Positions 51,545-61,295 are shown, numbered from the stretch's first letter. The stretch: DNA of 64,000 nt from Methanolobus mangrovi (GCF_031312535.1 NZ_CP133594.1:2461934-2525933); one strand, 5' to 3'. Numbers and translations are program-made. Notes: generated from the letters alone by a model not told the origin.

Positions 51545-52156
51545 ATGACATTCAATGCTCTAAGACCCGTAGCTTCAAAAATACTTGAGCCGCTGGCAAG
51601 GATAATAGCCGATGCAGGCATCTCGCCAAATGCAATATCGATGCTCTCACTTTTCTTTGCAGCACTTGCAGGTTTTCTCTACTATTATTCGGCCTTTGAT
51701 CCTCTTCTTGTATTGGTGGCCGGATTGCTGGTTGCGGTCAACTCCCTGCTTGATGCAGTGGATGGTCTTATGGCACGCTATCTTGACATAGCAAGTGCAA
51801 GGGGCGACTTCCTCGACCATGTCATTGACCGCTATTCTGACGTATTCATCATTTGCGGTATTTTCTTTGGCGGTTACGTGGATTGGCAGATAGGTGTCGC
51901 AGCCATTGTAGGCGTGCTGCTCACAAGTTATCTTGGCACACAGGCACAGGCACTTCACCTTGGACGGTACTACGGTGGCATTATCGGAAGGGCTGACCGG
52001 CTGGTACTTATCATGCTATCATCAGTTGTCTATTTTGTCTACCAGTCCACAATCTACGGTTTCTCCTCTCTTGGCTGGATGGTCATCGTCATCGGCGCAG
52101 GTAGCCACATAACAGCTTTCCAGCGTATCGCGCACATATGGAAACAGCTTGAATAA
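51545..52156 (+). CDS. CDP-alcohol phosphatidyltransferase (archaetidylinositol phosphate synthase-like)
   Basis: A polytopic membrane enzyme of about 203 residues that transfers an archaetidyl group from CDP-archaeol to an alcohol. The CDP-alcohol motif is complete: DAVDGLMAR, then GDFLDHVID near residue 65-90 (D-x2-D-G-x2-A-R-x8-G-x3-D-x3-D). Sequence and length resemble archaetidylinositol phosphate synthase. The start is uncertain: the frame from 51530 begins with TTG, and ATG 51545 fits the family better. Confidence 0.87.
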   Translation: MTFNALRPVASKILEPLARIIADAGISPNAISMLSLFFAALAGFLYYYSAFDPLLVLVAGLLVAVNSLLDAVDGLMARYLDIASARGDFLDHVIDRYSDVFIICGIFFGGYVDWQIGVAAIVGVLLTSYLGTQAQALHLGRYYGGIIGRADRLVLIMLSSVVYFVYQSTIYGFSSLGWMVIVIGAGSHITAFQRIAHIWKQLE

Positions 52157-52214
52157 TGAAGTCAGGTCCATACTAAGGGGGCTAATTTAATTATATCCAG
52201 ATCAATTAAGGTTC

Positions 52215-52658
52215 ATGTCATCTGATATGAACAAGGACTTCGAGTATCTGGAACACACAGCAGATGCCAAATTCCGGGCTTACGGTAAAACTCTTGAGGA
52301 AGCTTTCCAGAATGCTGCCCTTGCCATGCTCAACGTTATGGTCGATACCAGTTCAGTGAAGAACAGCTCATCAGTGGACATTGAACTGACTTCCCCTGAT
52401 CTCGATAGTCTTCTTTTTGACTGGCTTTCCGAGATACTTTTTGTTTTCGAGGTTGATGAAATGGTCTTTGGTAGTGTCAGGGTCAATGAATTGAATATCT
52501 GCGATGAAGAATGCTCCATGTCCGCAACACTGTCAGGGGAAGCAATGGACCTCTCTGTTCATGTGTTTGATACTGAAGTAAAAGCAGCCACATACAACGA
52601 TATGAGAATAGAAAAGACCGATGATGGCTGGATGATACAGGCAACAGTGGATACCTGA
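52215..52658 (+). CDS. archease
   Basis: A 147-residue chaperone/activator of the RNA ligase RtcB. The signature FEYLEHTADAKFRAYG is at residues 8-24, with the acidic calcium-binding residues in LTSPDLDSLLFDWLSE near 60 and a conserved C-terminal part (ATYNDMRIEKTDDGW). It is followed by rtcB with 89 bases between, the classical pair. ATG 52227 is an alternative start. Confidence 0.94.
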   Translation: MSSDMNKDFEYLEHTADAKFRAYGKTLEEAFQNAALAMLNVMVDTSSVKNSSSVDIELTSPDLDSLLFDWLSEILFVFEVDEMVFGSVRVNELNICDEECSMSATLSGEAMDLSVHVFDTEVKAATYNDMRIEKTDDGWMIQATVDT

Positions 52659-52747
52659 TAATCTCATTGCAGCAATTTCTTATAATCAATATATTCATAC
52701 GTTTAGAGCATATAGTCTTGATTATAGATGTTTGAAAAGAGGAATTA

Positions 52748-54217
52748 ATGATGTCACAGGAAAATGAAAGTTCAGTTCATGATATTCTTACTAAGGTCGA
52801 TGATAATACCTGGGAGGTGCCCGCAAACTTCAAACCGGGGATGAACGTTCCCGGGAGGATATTCGTATCAAAGACCCTTCTGGATATACTCGAAAAGGAG
52901 ACTATTGACCAGGTTGCCAATGTAGCTTCTCTCCCGGGAATTCAGAAATATTCAATGGCAATGCCGGATGCGCATCTGGGTTATGGTTTTTCCATTGGCG
53001 GAGTTGCTGCTTTTGATAAACATGAAGGTGTAATAAGTCCTGGTGGTGTTGGTTTTGATATTAATTGCGGAGTGCGTCTTATACGCTCCAATCTATCAGA
53101 GGAAGATGTCCGGCCGAAACTTCCGGAACTACTGGATGCTCTGTTTGAGGCTATACCATCAGGTGTTGGTTCAAAGAGCCGTAGAAAGGTCAATGACAAA
53201 GAACTCGATGATATTTTTGTACATGGGGTCCGTTGGGCTGTGGAGAACGGGTATGGTGTAAAAGGGGATATCAGTCATTGTGAGAGCAATGGTACCATGC
53301 CGGGCGCAGATCCTTCAAAGGTGAGTATAAAAGCCCGCAAAAGAGGCAGGCCACAGATCGGAACCCTTGGAAGCGGCAACCATTTCCTTGAGGTCCAGTA
53401 TGTAGATAAGATATATGATGAGGAGGCAGCAAAGGCATTCGGCCTTAAAGAAGGACAGATAACCTTTATGATACACTGTGGTTCCCGTGGCGCAGGGCAT
53501 CAGATATGCACGGACCATCTGCAAGTGCTTTCACAGGCTTCCAAAAAGTACAAAATAACACTCCCTGATAAGCAGCTAGCATGTGCTCCTGCTGAATCCG
53601 AGGAAGCACAGGATTATTTCAAGGCAATGACATGTGCGGCAAATTATGCGTGGGTCAATCGTCAGGTGATAATGCATTGGTCACGTGAAGTGTTTGACAG
53701 TTTCTTTAAAGAAGAATTTGGTGATCTTGGTCTTGATCTCGTTTATGATGTTGCCCATAACGTTGCAAAACTCGAGAAACACACCATTGATGGTGAGGTA
53801 AAAGAGGTCTACGTCCACAGGAAAGGTGCTACACGTGCATTTCCTGCAGGTCACCCTGAAGTGCCTGAGGACTATCGCAACATAGGACAACCTGTCATAA
53901 TTCCGGGAAGTATGGGGACTGCATCCTATATTCTCAAAGGATGCCCTGCTGCAATGGAACTTACATTCGGTAGTGCCTGTCATGGTGCCGGAAGGGTCAT
54001 GAGTCGTAAGAGTGCAAAGCATGACCTGCGTGGTGAAGAGATTCAGAATGAGCTGAAAGCGCAGGGAATCATCGTAAGGGCAACCCAGCCTTCACTTATA
54101 GCTGAAGAAGCGCCTGAAGTATACAAATCCAGCAGTGATGTTGTTGATGTTGTACATAACCTTGGAATTGCCACAAAAGTTGCACGTGTTCTCCCTATGG
54201 GAGTTGTCAAAGGTTAA
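52748..54217 (+). CDS. rtcB: tRNA-splicing RNA ligase RtcB
   Basis: A 489-residue GTP- and manganese-dependent ligase that joins 2',3'-cyclic phosphate to 5'-OH ends, as in tRNA splicing. It has [17 protein letters not shown] near residue 75, the metal Cys in DINCGVRL near 105, [13 protein letters not shown] near residue 210, [10 protein letters not shown] near residue 245 and the GMP-accepting His in [12 protein letters not shown] near residue 414. No intein interrupts it. The ribosome binding site GAGGAA lies just before ATG 52748 (52751 is also possible). Confidence 0.96.
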   Translation: MMSQENESSVHDILTKVDDNTWEVPANFKPGMNVPGRIFVSKTLLDILEKETIDQVANVASLPGIQKYSMAMPDAHLGYGFSIGGVAAFDKHEGVISPGGVGFDINCGVRLIRSNLSEEDVRPKLPELLDALFEAIPSGVGSKSRRKVNDKELDDIFVHGVRWAVENGYGVKGDISHCESNGTMPGADPSKVSIKARKRGRPQIGTLGSGNHFLEVQYVDKIYDEEAAKAFGLKEGQITFMIHCGSRGAGHQICTDHLQVLSQASKKYKITLPDKQLACAPAESEEAQDYFKAMTCAANYAWVNRQVIMHWSREVFDSFFKEEFGDLGLDLVYDVAHNVAKLEKHTIDGEVKEVYVHRKGATRAFPAGHPEVPEDYRNIGQPVIIPGSMGTASYILKGCPAAMELTFGSACHGAGRVMSRKSAKHDLRGEEIQNELKAQGIIVRATQPSLIAEEAPEVYKSSSDVVDVVHNLGIATKVARVLPMGVVKG

Positions 54218-54249
54218 TTTCCGTTAACCTTTTTTTCATTTTTTTTTAT
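54211..54249 (+). terminator. rtcB terminator including its stop codon
   Basis: AGGTTAA (54211-54217)/TTAACCT (54224-54230) with a 6-base loop, then runs of seven and nine T. The TAA stop codon is the end of the left arm. Confidence 0.8.
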
Positions 54250-54323
54250 CCGTCCAACGCAAAAAAGATTAAACTAACGAACTATGATTCTTTAAAAAAA
54301 GTTTGGCCCTGTAATTGAGCAAC

Positions 54324-54420
54324 GAGGAAACGGGAACATGTTTGAGGGGATGAATGGTTTTGCTTGATTAAAGTTACTATACCTTTGAATACAGTTACAA
54401 GCAGTTGTACCCGTTTCCTC
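54324..54420 (+). ncRNA. candidate structured RNA or inverted-repeat element downstream of rtcB
   Basis: A 97-base element ends in a perfect 11-base inverted repeat GAGGAAACGGG (54324-54334)/CCCGTTTCCTC (54410-54420), extended inside by a mismatch and ACA/TGT. A second stem TGCTTG (54361-54366)/CAAGCA (54398-54403) lies within, with AAAG/CTTT inside it. No reading frame fits. A TATA-like CTTTAAAAA at about 54290 would start a transcript near 54318, after the rtcB terminator. It could be a small RNA, or a short terminal-inverted-repeat element; no target duplication is visible (the flanks AAC and AAG differ). Confidence 0.45.
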
Positions 54421-54558
54421 AAGTTATAATTAGCTATTATTATATATAAATCTGTTCGATATTCTTTATATATCTTTTACAGTAAGTTCTCTTAAATAAG
54501 TGTGAACTACTCTTGATTAACCGCTATCATTTTAAAACTTATACTTTATCTAGCATCT

Positions 54559-55032
54559 ATGAGCAATGATGATAAGAATCTCAAAAAAGTGCGAATAATG
54601 GCTGATATTCAATTTGGAAAAGGCTGTGGGGAAATCCTTTTCCCGGATGGGGTCACATTCCAGCTTTCAAAAACCAAGCGTGTCCGGCAGATCCAGTATA
54701 ATGGGAAACATATGGCAACTGTCCGTGCGAAAGATGGTATGCTTACGCTCAGCATCGATGGTGCGGTTGCCTTGCATGGTATGCTTGCGAAACCTGCATC
54801 AAGAGTGGTCATCTGTGAGGATGCAGCACCTTTTGTATCAAAAGGTAAGACTGCTTTTGCTAAACATGTGATGAATGTTGATCCTGAACTAAGGGCAGGC
54901 GATGAAGTGATAGTTGTTGATGAGTCTGATACAATTATGGCTACCGGTCAATTATTATTGTCACCGCATGAAGCTATTCGTATGGACAGGGGTCCTGCGG
55001 TTGATGTAAGGCGAGGGATAGCACAATCCTAG
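54559..55032 (+). CDS. PUA-domain RNA-binding protein
   Basis: A 157-residue protein. The N-terminal part (about 1-75) is a pre-PUA-like domain (DIQFGKGCGEILFPDG, SKTKRVRQIQYNGKHM). The C-terminal PUA domain follows (about 78-150: SRVVICEDAAPFVSKGKTAFAKHV, GDEVIVVDESDTIMATGQLLLS). This resembles the C-terminal unit of archaeal tRNA-guanine transglycosylase/archaeosine enzymes, so a tRNA-modification role is likely, but the catalytic domain is absent. It has no clear ribosome binding site; the upstream region is AT-rich. Confidence 0.85.
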   Translation: MSNDDKNLKKVRIMADIQFGKGCGEILFPDGVTFQLSKTKRVRQIQYNGKHMATVRAKDGMLTLSIDGAVALHGMLAKPASRVVICEDAAPFVSKGKTAFAKHVMNVDPELRAGDEVIVVDESDTIMATGQLLLSPHEAIRMDRGPAVDVRRGIAQS

Positions 55033-55175
55033 AATAACTATTTATAAATCCATATCTATTAAATACGTGGAAATAAAGTCCTATTAATACATTTGATACA
55101 GTTTACCCCCTGCCGGAGAGTGAAATCATAGAAGAGGAGATTTTTAAGACCTTTGTAATTCCAGACAATACCAGG

Positions 55176-56006
55176 ATGGAAGAGCATACAATAGTCGTAG
55201 ATGGGGATGTCATTGCTGGCAATCATTCTGATATCAAATACGGTATCATTGCAAATTCAATAATATTGGGTGAGAGGGTCTCTCTTTCCGGCGATCTGAT
55301 ATCTACAGGTGATACTAGGATCGATATCTGGTCACAGATTGGCGGTAATGTCAAAACCGATAAGAATGCCTATATTGGTGAATTTGTCACTATTGAAGGA
55401 AAACTGGTGGTAAAAAGCGATCTTGATATTGGCAATGATGTCAAGATAAATGGCGGATTTGAAGCCAAAGGATGGATAGTCGTAAGAAATCCTATTCCTG
55501 TAATAGTTTATCTTTTCCTTTACATTAGTGAACTCTTAAGGCTGGGGAAGGATGAGGAAGTTGAGAAGGCATTAGAGGATCTATTTGAAGATGATGTTGA
55601 ATCTATTGGACTCAATTCCATGATAATTCCAAATGGTTCCAAAATATCAATGGATTCCATGAAAGTGCCATCAAATGCTATTATAGGGAACAAATGCAGG
55701 CTTGTTGGTAATATACGTGCCACTTCACTTGAAATGGCAAACGACACCACACTTTATGGAAGTATACGTACCATCCAGGATGTAAAACTCGGGACCGACA
55801 ATGTCATCCATGGTAATATTATCTCAAGGGGAAACGTGTACATTGCAAGCGGCACTCATGTTCTTGGGGAGATAAATTCCCAGTCAATAACGATTCATGA
55901 AAGCGCACGTGTGGACGGTGTGATGCGGGCACCAGGCGGTATCATCTTTGAACGTGATGAGGATGCTGGCTTAAGTGACAATGAATTGATGCAATTGGAT
56001 ATCTAA
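55176..56006 (+). CDS. bactofilin/polymer-forming family protein, start probably upstream
   Basis: A 276-residue protein with two beta-helix-repeat blocks (about residues 5-100, for example GEFVTIEGKLVVKSDLDIG, and 150-260, for example GNIISRGNVYIASGTHVLGE) flanking a more hydrophobic middle (VIVYLFLYISELLRLG near 108). The first ATG is 55176, but the same frame is open back to 55077 and that stretch reads like coding sequence with the family's N-terminal FVIPDNT. No ATG, GTG or TTG occurs there, while GGAGAGTGA at 55115-55123 lies just before in-frame ATC/ATA codons. The real N-terminus is therefore uncertain. It is a long paralogue of the gene at 15422. Confidence 0.78.
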   Translation: MEEHTIVVDGDVIAGNHSDIKYGIIANSIILGERVSLSGDLISTGDTRIDIWSQIGGNVKTDKNAYIGEFVTIEGKLVVKSDLDIGNDVKINGGFEAKGWIVVRNPIPVIVYLFLYISELLRLGKDEEVEKALEDLFEDDVESIGLNSMIIPNGSKISMDSMKVPSNAIIGNKCRLVGNIRATSLEMANDTTLYGSIRTIQDVKLGTDNVIHGNIISRGNVYIASGTHVLGEINSQSITIHESARVDGVMRAPGGIIFERDEDAGLSDNELMQLDI

Positions 56007-56114
56007 ATTTATATATATGTAGTCATATATTAGGGTATGCAATAATCAGTTGATGGAACTGGATATTTTATATTTATACAACAGGATGATACACACGTTA
56101 ATGAGGGGATGGTT

Positions 56115-56456
56115 ATGAATTCAATTTCAATCTTCAATTTTATAGATCTTGCAATCCGTTTATGCATAGTTATTCTGTCTTTGTTGACATCTCATCTGCT
56201 TCTCAAGCTTGATGCAGATGTTATTCGATCACGCATTTATGTATCTTTTAAGAATCTTAAAAAGTATTTTATCTTCCTTACAATTGGTTTCCTGCTTTAT
56301 CTTTCTGAAGCATTGCTATCAGTGAATTCAATTCCGGGAAGTATGCAGCATGATGCGGCAAAAGGTATAATGCTTACTATTTTCCAGTTTTCAATTCTTG
56401 TTTTCCTTTATCACCTATATGTAGCGATAAGGGTTCCTGACAGACGTATCCTTTAA
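56115..56456 (+). CDS. small three-helix membrane protein
   Basis: A 113-residue protein of unknown function with three hydrophobic helices: about residues 12-32 (AIRLCIVILSLLTSHLLL), 55-75 (FIFLTIGFLLYLSEALL) and 88-108 (GIMLTIFQFSILVFLYHLYV). It ends with a short charged tail. The ribosome binding site GAGGGG at 56101-56107 favours ATG 56115 over ATG 56109. Not recognised. Confidence 0.65.
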   Translation: MNSISIFNFIDLAIRLCIVILSLLTSHLLLKLDADVIRSRIYVSFKNLKKYFIFLTIGFLLYLSEALLSVNSIPGSMQHDAAKGIMLTIFQFSILVFLYHLYVAIRVPDRRIL

Positions 56457-56566
56457 AGTGGTCGACCTTTTCAAAGGTCACCATCAATTCTATTTTTACT
56501 TGCTTTCATTTGTATCGAGAGTCAGATTTAAAACAGGTTCTAATATTATAGTGAAAAGGTGTTAAT

Positions 56567-57742
56567 TTGGAACAAGATTATATTTCATCATCATCGGATT
56601 CACAATCCATCTTCGATAAGGATTCAAAATATGTAATGCAAACATACGGTCGCCAGCCAATAGTCATTGCCAGTGGAAAAGGTTCAATTGTCTATGATAT
56701 TGAAGGCAGGGAATACATCGACTGTGTTGCCGGTATCGCAGTTAACAACGTGGGCCACTGTCATCCTCGTCTTGTAGAGGCAATAAAGGATCAGGCAGAA
56801 AAACTGATGCACGTCTCCAACCTCTACTACACTGAACCGCAGGCGCAGCTTGCCGAGGAACTGGTGAATGTAACTGGGATGGACCGTGTATTCTTCTGTA
56901 ACTCAGGTACCGAGGCAGTTGAAGCTGCAATGAAACTTGCAAGGGTCCATACCAAAAAGACTGATTTTATAGCTGTAGAGCATTCCTTCCACGGCCGTAC
57001 CATGGGTGCCCTGAGCCTGACCTACAAGGATATGTATCGTGCTCCTTTCAAGCCTCTGGTTCAGGAAGAGATGTTCGTTCCTTTCGATGACGCACAGGCA
57101 ATAGCAGATTCCATCACTCCTAATACGGCCGCGGTAATAGTTGAACCGATACAGGGTGAGGGCGGTATAAACGTGCCATCAGAAGGCTACCTGAAAGAAG
57201 TCCGCAAGATATGTGATGAAAATGAGACTCTCCTTATCTTTGATGAGGTACAGACAGGTTTCGGAAGGACTGGAACCTGGTTCTGCAAAGAACACTTCGG
57301 TGTTGAGCCTGATATCATGACAATGGCCAAGGCAATTGGTGGTGGATTCCCAATGGGCGCTATTGCTGCACGTGAAGGAGTTTCCTTCGGTCGTGGTGAA
57401 CATGCCGCAACATTCGGAGGCAGTCCCCTGGCTTGCGCAGCGGCACTTGCATCTATTGAAATTATCCGTGAAGAGAATCTTATCAAGCACTCAAAGGAGA
57501 TTGGTGAATATTTCCGTAATGAGCTATCAAACCTGTCTACTGAAGGACTTATTGAAGTCCGTGGAAAAGGTCTTATGCTGGGTGTTCAGTTCGACCGCAA
57601 ATGTGCTGATCTGGTTGAGTATGGCCGCAAGAACGGTATACTTCTTAACTGTACATCAGAGACAGTTCTGCGTATCGCACCTCCTCTGGTTATTACGAAA
57701 GAGGAAATTGATAGGGTGGTGAATGTGCTTGAGCAGGCCTGA
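56567..57742 (+). CDS. argD: acetylornithine aminotransferase (class III)
   Basis: A 391-residue PLP-dependent class III aminotransferase of arginine biosynthesis (N-acetylornithine, possibly also N-succinyl-diaminopimelate). Motifs: [16 protein letters not shown] near residue 108, [13 protein letters not shown] near 138, [15 protein letters not shown] near residue 223 and the PLP Lys in [15 protein letters not shown] near 252. The start is TTG with AAGGTG six bases before it. It overlaps hisC by 20 bases. Confidence 0.93.
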   Translation: MEQDYISSSSDSQSIFDKDSKYVMQTYGRQPIVIASGKGSIVYDIEGREYIDCVAGIAVNNVGHCHPRLVEAIKDQAEKLMHVSNLYYTEPQAQLAEELVNVTGMDRVFFCNSGTEAVEAAMKLARVHTKKTDFIAVEHSFHGRTMGALSLTYKDMYRAPFKPLVQEEMFVPFDDAQAIADSITPNTAAVIVEPIQGEGGINVPSEGYLKEVRKICDENETLLIFDEVQTGFGRTGTWFCKEHFGVEPDIMTMAKAIGGGFPMGAIAAREGVSFGRGEHAATFGGSPLACAAALASIEIIREENLIKHSKEIGEYFRNELSNLSTEGLIEVRGKGLMLGVQFDRKCADLVEYGRKNGILLNCTSETVLRIAPPLVITKEEIDRVVNVLEQA

Positions 57743-58829
57743 ACTTATCAAAGATGTTGTTGCCTCAATTGCAGAATATGTTCCGGGAAGATCCATTGAG
57801 GAAATAGCAAAAAAATACAGCATCAATCCATCTGAGATTATCAAACTTGGTTCAAATGAGAATGTATTGGGTCCCTCTCCTCTGGCAGTTGAAGCTCTCG
57901 TATCCACTGCCACAAAGGTCAACATATATCCGTCAGCTGATGCATCAGAATTGGTGGATGCAATATCAGTCTACACAGGTCTTCCTGTAGAGAATATATG
58001 CGCTTCAGGACCCGGTATGGATGGCTTTCTCGATAATCTGATGAGGTTACTTATAACGCCTGGTGACGAGGTTGTATTACCAACTCCTACGTTCTCTTAT
58101 TATGAGATTGCAGCCAGGGCGAATGGTGCTGTTGCCATCCATGTGGCTCCGGGCGACGAGCTTGAATTTGATGTGGCAGCAATAAAGGATGCTATCTCAG
58201 AAAATACAAAGGTTATCTTCCTCTGTTCCCCGAACAATCCTACTGGGAAACTAATGGAGGAAGCTGAAGTGCGTGACATTCTTGGGTCTACAAAGGGACT
58301 TGTATTCGTGGATGAGGCATATGTTGAATTTGCAGACCACAACCTCTCTCACCTGGTTGCAGAATATGATAATATCATCATCGGCAGAACTTTCTCCAAG
58401 GCATTCGGGCTTGCAGGACTGAGGATTGGATACGGACTTATGCCTGCCTGGTTGAAAACAGAGTACATGAAAATAGCAACTCCTTTCAATGTAAGTTATC
58501 CTGCAGTTATGGCTGGAGTAGCAGCTCTATCTGATAAAGATTATCTTGAAAAGAGTATTTCGTTCACAACTGAAGGACGTGCTTTTCTTGTAAAGAACAT
58601 CCCTTTCAAGGTGTATGATTCACAGGCTAATTTCGTACTTGTTGATGTTTCGCCCCTGATTGCCAGGGATGTAGCAGAATCCCTTCTTAAAAAAGGTATC
58701 ATTGTAAGAGATTGCAGGTCATTCAGGAATGCAGGTGATTCTCTGATCCGTGTGACTGTGGGAACGCAGGAACAAAATGAAAAAGTAGTTGCAGCCTTTA
58801 AGAAAGCAAAGGCTTGCAGTGATCAATAG
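57723..58829 (+). CDS. hisC: histidinol-phosphate aminotransferase
   Basis: A 368-residue PLP class I aminotransferase of histidine synthesis. It shows [13 protein letters not shown] near residue 40, [11 protein letters not shown] near residue 162, VDEAYVEF near 195 and the PLP Lys in [16 protein letters not shown] near residue 225. The gene overlaps the end of argD in another frame. It converges with mptD, overlapping by 7 bases. Related enzymes on aromatic substrates cannot be fully excluded. Confidence 0.92.
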   Translation: MCLSRPELIKDVVASIAEYVPGRSIEEIAKKYSINPSEIIKLGSNENVLGPSPLAVEALVSTATKVNIYPSADASELVDAISVYTGLPVENICASGPGMDGFLDNLMRLLITPGDEVVLPTPTFSYYEIAARANGAVAIHVAPGDELEFDVAAIKDAISENTKVIFLCSPNNPTGKLMEEAEVRDILGSTKGLVFVDEAYVEFADHNLSHLVAEYDNIIIGRTFSKAFGLAGLRIGYGLMPAWLKTEYMKIATPFNVSYPAVMAGVAALSDKDYLEKSISFTTEGRAFLVKNIPFKVYDSQANFVLVDVSPLIARDVAESLLKKGIIVRDCRSFRNAGDSLIRVTVGTQEQNEKVVAAFKKAKACSDQ

Positions 58830-59182
58830 ATATTTTCTATTTTCATAAGTGGATAGTCAAGTTCTGTATCAAATGCCAGACTTACGTCCACTTTTGCACT
58901 TTTAAAGCTTGCAGTGATACTGACATCCAGCATACGGCCTTCAAGCTCACAATATCCATATTCACTGTTCAGCTTGGAACGGATCATATCCCTGTTGATG
59001 GAAACTGTGATATCTTCAACACATGGCTGAACAGAAATACTTTCCTGTATTGCTTTTTCAAGGCTGTCTACGGTTTTCAGATTCACAGGCGAGCCTGTGA
59101 ATTGGTGGTAAAGGGCACCAAGTTTGATTCCTGCCTCGAAAAGTACATTATCCCTGTCTGTTATTACTTCGTTTTGCTGCAT
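58823..59182 (-). CDS. mptD: archaeal dihydroneopterin aldolase MptD
   Basis: A 119-residue member of the DUF372/MptD family that cleaves dihydroneopterin to 6-hydroxymethyl-dihydropterin in methanopterin synthesis. The conserved [17 protein letters not shown] is near residue 20-40, and [13 protein letters not shown] near 78. ATG 59182 has GAGGGAGATC just ahead; an ATG 12 bases upstream overlaps the pss stop (ATGA) and is an alternative. It is the last gene of the artA-asd-pss-mptD run. Confidence 0.85.
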   Translation of the reverse strand: MQQNEVITDRDNVLFEAGIKLGALYHQFTGSPVNLKTVDSLEKAIQESISVQPCVEDITVSINRDMIRSKLNSEYGYCELEGRMLDVSITASFKSAKVDVSLAFDTELDYPLMKIENIY

Positions 59183-59190
59183 GATCTCCC

Positions 59191-59862
59191 TCATGTAGTT
59201 CTCTTGATTATGGGTGAAGCTACGTAAATTGCCATAAGCCCTGATAGCAATGTTGCCATTGTATGCGTGTAGCCGATGCCAAAATTATATGAAATTATTG
59301 TTGCTGCAAAGATCATTGTGAGTGGTATGAGTATCTTCTGATCTTTTGCTTTAAGGTATGTTATATTGCTTGCCATAAGGATTCCGAGTATCACTGCTAT
59401 GGTGGCCATGATGTATATATCAAAGAATCGTTCTCCCATAAGCAGGTATGCGGACATGCCAATCCCTCCGGCGGTAATGGGCAGTCCTCTAAATGAATTC
59501 TGTCCCATGTGCATTGTGTTGAATCTGGCAAGCCTGAGAATCCCGCAAATAAAATAAAATATCAATGCAGGTAGAATCAGATATTTCATTCCGTTTTCTA
59601 CAAAGGCGTACGTGATGACAACAGGTGCAACACCGAATGATATTACGTCAGCAAGAGAGTCCAGATTAGCTCCGATCTCACTGGATGAGAATTTCCTCGC
59701 AATATGTCCGTCAAGGCCATCTGCAACAGCAGCAATGAGTATGAGCAGTGGTGCAAGATATGTAAAACCATTCATCAGGAGGAGAATGGCCACTATTCCA
59801 CACACTGCATTCACAAGAGTTACAAAATCGGATAATTTTAAAGTATGAAGTATGTGGTTCAC
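59191..59862 (-). CDS. archaetidylserine synthase (phosphatidylserine synthase family)
   Basis: A 223-residue polytopic CDP-alcohol phosphatidyltransferase that makes archaetidylserine from CDP-archaeol and serine. The signature is complete: ADGLDGHIARKFSSSEIGANLDSLAD near residue 45-70. It precedes mptD and follows asd (5-base gap). In haloarchaea the same lipid genes are linked to archaeosortase, as here. Confidence 0.92.
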   Translation of the reverse strand: MNHILHTLKLSDFVTLVNAVCGIVAILLLMNGFTYLAPLLILIAAVADGLDGHIARKFSSSEIGANLDSLADVISFGVAPVVITYAFVENGMKYLILPALIFYFICGILRLARFNTMHMGQNSFRGLPITAGGIGMSAYLLMGERFFDIYIMATIAVILGILMASNITYLKAKDQKILIPLTMIFAATIISYNFGIGYTHTMATLLSGLMAIYVASPIIKRTT

Positions 59863-59867
59863 GTCCT

Positions 59868-60476
59868 TTATCTTATTCTGGCGATCACGGTCTCGCCGGC
59901 AAATACTCTGTCACCTTCTTTAGTTAGAATTTCAAAGTTCTCCGGAATGGTCACATCAACTCTTGATCCAAAACGAATCATTCCGAAGCGCTGTCCCTGC
60001 TGCATATAGTCTCCTTCAGTGACATAGGATACAATTCTTCTGGTAACCGTTCCGGCAATCTGTATAACCTCCACAATCCCATGTTCGGTTTCTATAAGGA
60101 TGTGGTTTCTCTCATTACGGTGGGAGTCTTTACAGAATGCGGGGATGTATCCTCCTTTTTTGTGTTCTATTGTTTGAACCTTTCCATTGATGGGTGCCCT
60201 GTTAACATGCACATTCTGAAAGTTCATAAATATGCATATCTTTCTGCCCCTTATGTCAACGATCTTTCCGTCTGCAGGTGAGAGCATATAACTATCATGT
60301 TCCTTTATCTCCCTTTCAGGGTCTCTGAAGAAAAGGAGGAAAAAGACTGTTACAGATATAGCCAGTATCGCCAGTTTTCCTGTATATGGAATTTCATATA
60401 GGAGGTATGCAAGGGAACTGACCAAACCTACAGTAATGGATGTGATAATCCAGGGAAAAGAACCTTTTGCAAGCAT
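59868..60476 (-). CDS. archaetidylserine decarboxylase (phosphatidylserine decarboxylase family)
   Basis: A 202-residue pyruvoyl enzyme that converts archaetidylserine to archaetidylethanolamine. Two N-terminal transmembrane helices (about residues 10-30 and 32-50) precede the catalytic domain. The FMNFQNVHVNRAP motif is near residue 82, and the self-cleavage Gly-Ser occurs in RFGSRVDVTI near residue 170. The short form (about 200 residues) is the type II/archaeal class. It is downstream of artA with no intergenic bases. Confidence 0.92.
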   Translation of the reverse strand: MLAKGSFPWIITSITVGLVSSLAYLLYEIPYTGKLAILAISVTVFFLLFFRDPEREIKEHDSYMLSPADGKIVDIRGRKICIFMNFQNVHVNRAPINGKVQTIEHKKGGYIPAFCKDSHRNERNHILIETEHGIVEVIQIAGTVTRRIVSYVTEGDYMQQGQRFGMIRFGSRVDVTIPENFEILTKEGDRVFAGETVIARIR

Positions 60477-61295
60477 TTATTGGTTTCCTACTACTTTATA
60501 GAATAGCTTCTGAACGAACCTGGTAACCAAAAGCCAGATTCCTTCAATAAGGTCTATGAGTTCAGGCAAAATACGCATGACTGCATATGCAACTACAAAC
60601 AATGCAATACCTGACCCGATTTTTGCGATAGTATTATGGGCGATATCAAAGCTACTTGGGCCAAACCACTGATATCCATAGGCTGCGATTACAAAAGCAT
60701 CCCTTATTAGATTCAATATGTAGATTACGGGTACGGATACCATGAATGCAGCGGCAAGCTTCTTGAATGGTGCATTTACGGATACAATAAGGCCGATAAA
60801 AAGTGCTATACTTTCAATGGCTGTGCAGGCAAGTATGATCTCTACCTGATATCCCTCCAGTGCTATCTTGTTCCATGCAACCATTTTAGCAGGTACGCCA
60901 AAGGAATGTAACATCCATAGTACATTATCTGTTACCTGGCCTATTATCCAGACATTCAGGACATCCATCTGTGCAAAAGGGAAATAGAACAGGGAGCCAA
61001 GTGCGGTTGCACTGGTTGCCATTGATGTTATGTCAGGTCTTGGAATATTTTCATTATTGTGGTATTCTTTGACCATAGTATGTGCTATAATCAAGCACAC
61101 GGCTCCTACGGTAATGACAAGGGCTACGTTGAAGTAATCCCCAATCTCAATATAGTGTATCGGCTGGTAGAACCAGTGTATGGAGAAAAATCCCCATCCC
61201 GTTGCAGATAATAATCTGCGCGTCTTCATATTTTTAGGTATTATTGACCCCAAAAGCATAAAAACAACAGCAATCCATAGAATATTCTCGATCAT
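60477..61295 (-). CDS. artA: archaeosortase A
   Basis: A 272-residue membrane protease/transpeptidase with about eight helices. The catalytic triad of the exosortase/archaeosortase family is seen: Cys 157 in ILACTAIES, Arg 198 in NLIRDAF and His 220 in DIAHNTIAK. In haloarchaea ArtA processes proteins with a PGF-CTERM tail and attaches a lipid, in step with archaetidylserine synthase and decarboxylase. The same three genes are adjacent here, which supports the assignment. No protein in this window carries the expected C-terminal signal. Confidence 0.93.
   Translation of the reverse strand: MIENILWIAVVFMLLGSIIPKNMKTRRLLSATGWGFFSIHWFYQPIHYIEIGDYFNVALVITVGAVCLIIAHTMVKEYHNNENIPRPDITSMATSATALGSLFYFPFAQMDVLNVWIIGQVTDNVLWMLHSFGVPAKMVAWNKIALEGYQVEIILACTAIESIALFIGLIVSVNAPFKKLAAAFMVSVPVIYILNLIRDAFVIAAYGYQWFGPSSFDIAHNTIAKIGSGIALFVVAYAVMRILPELIDLIEGIWLLVTRFVQKLFYKVVGNQ

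Noticed and set aside
54324-54420. The inverted-repeat element as an intron or a tRNA
   Set aside because: No cloverleaf can be drawn and no neighbouring gene is interrupted.
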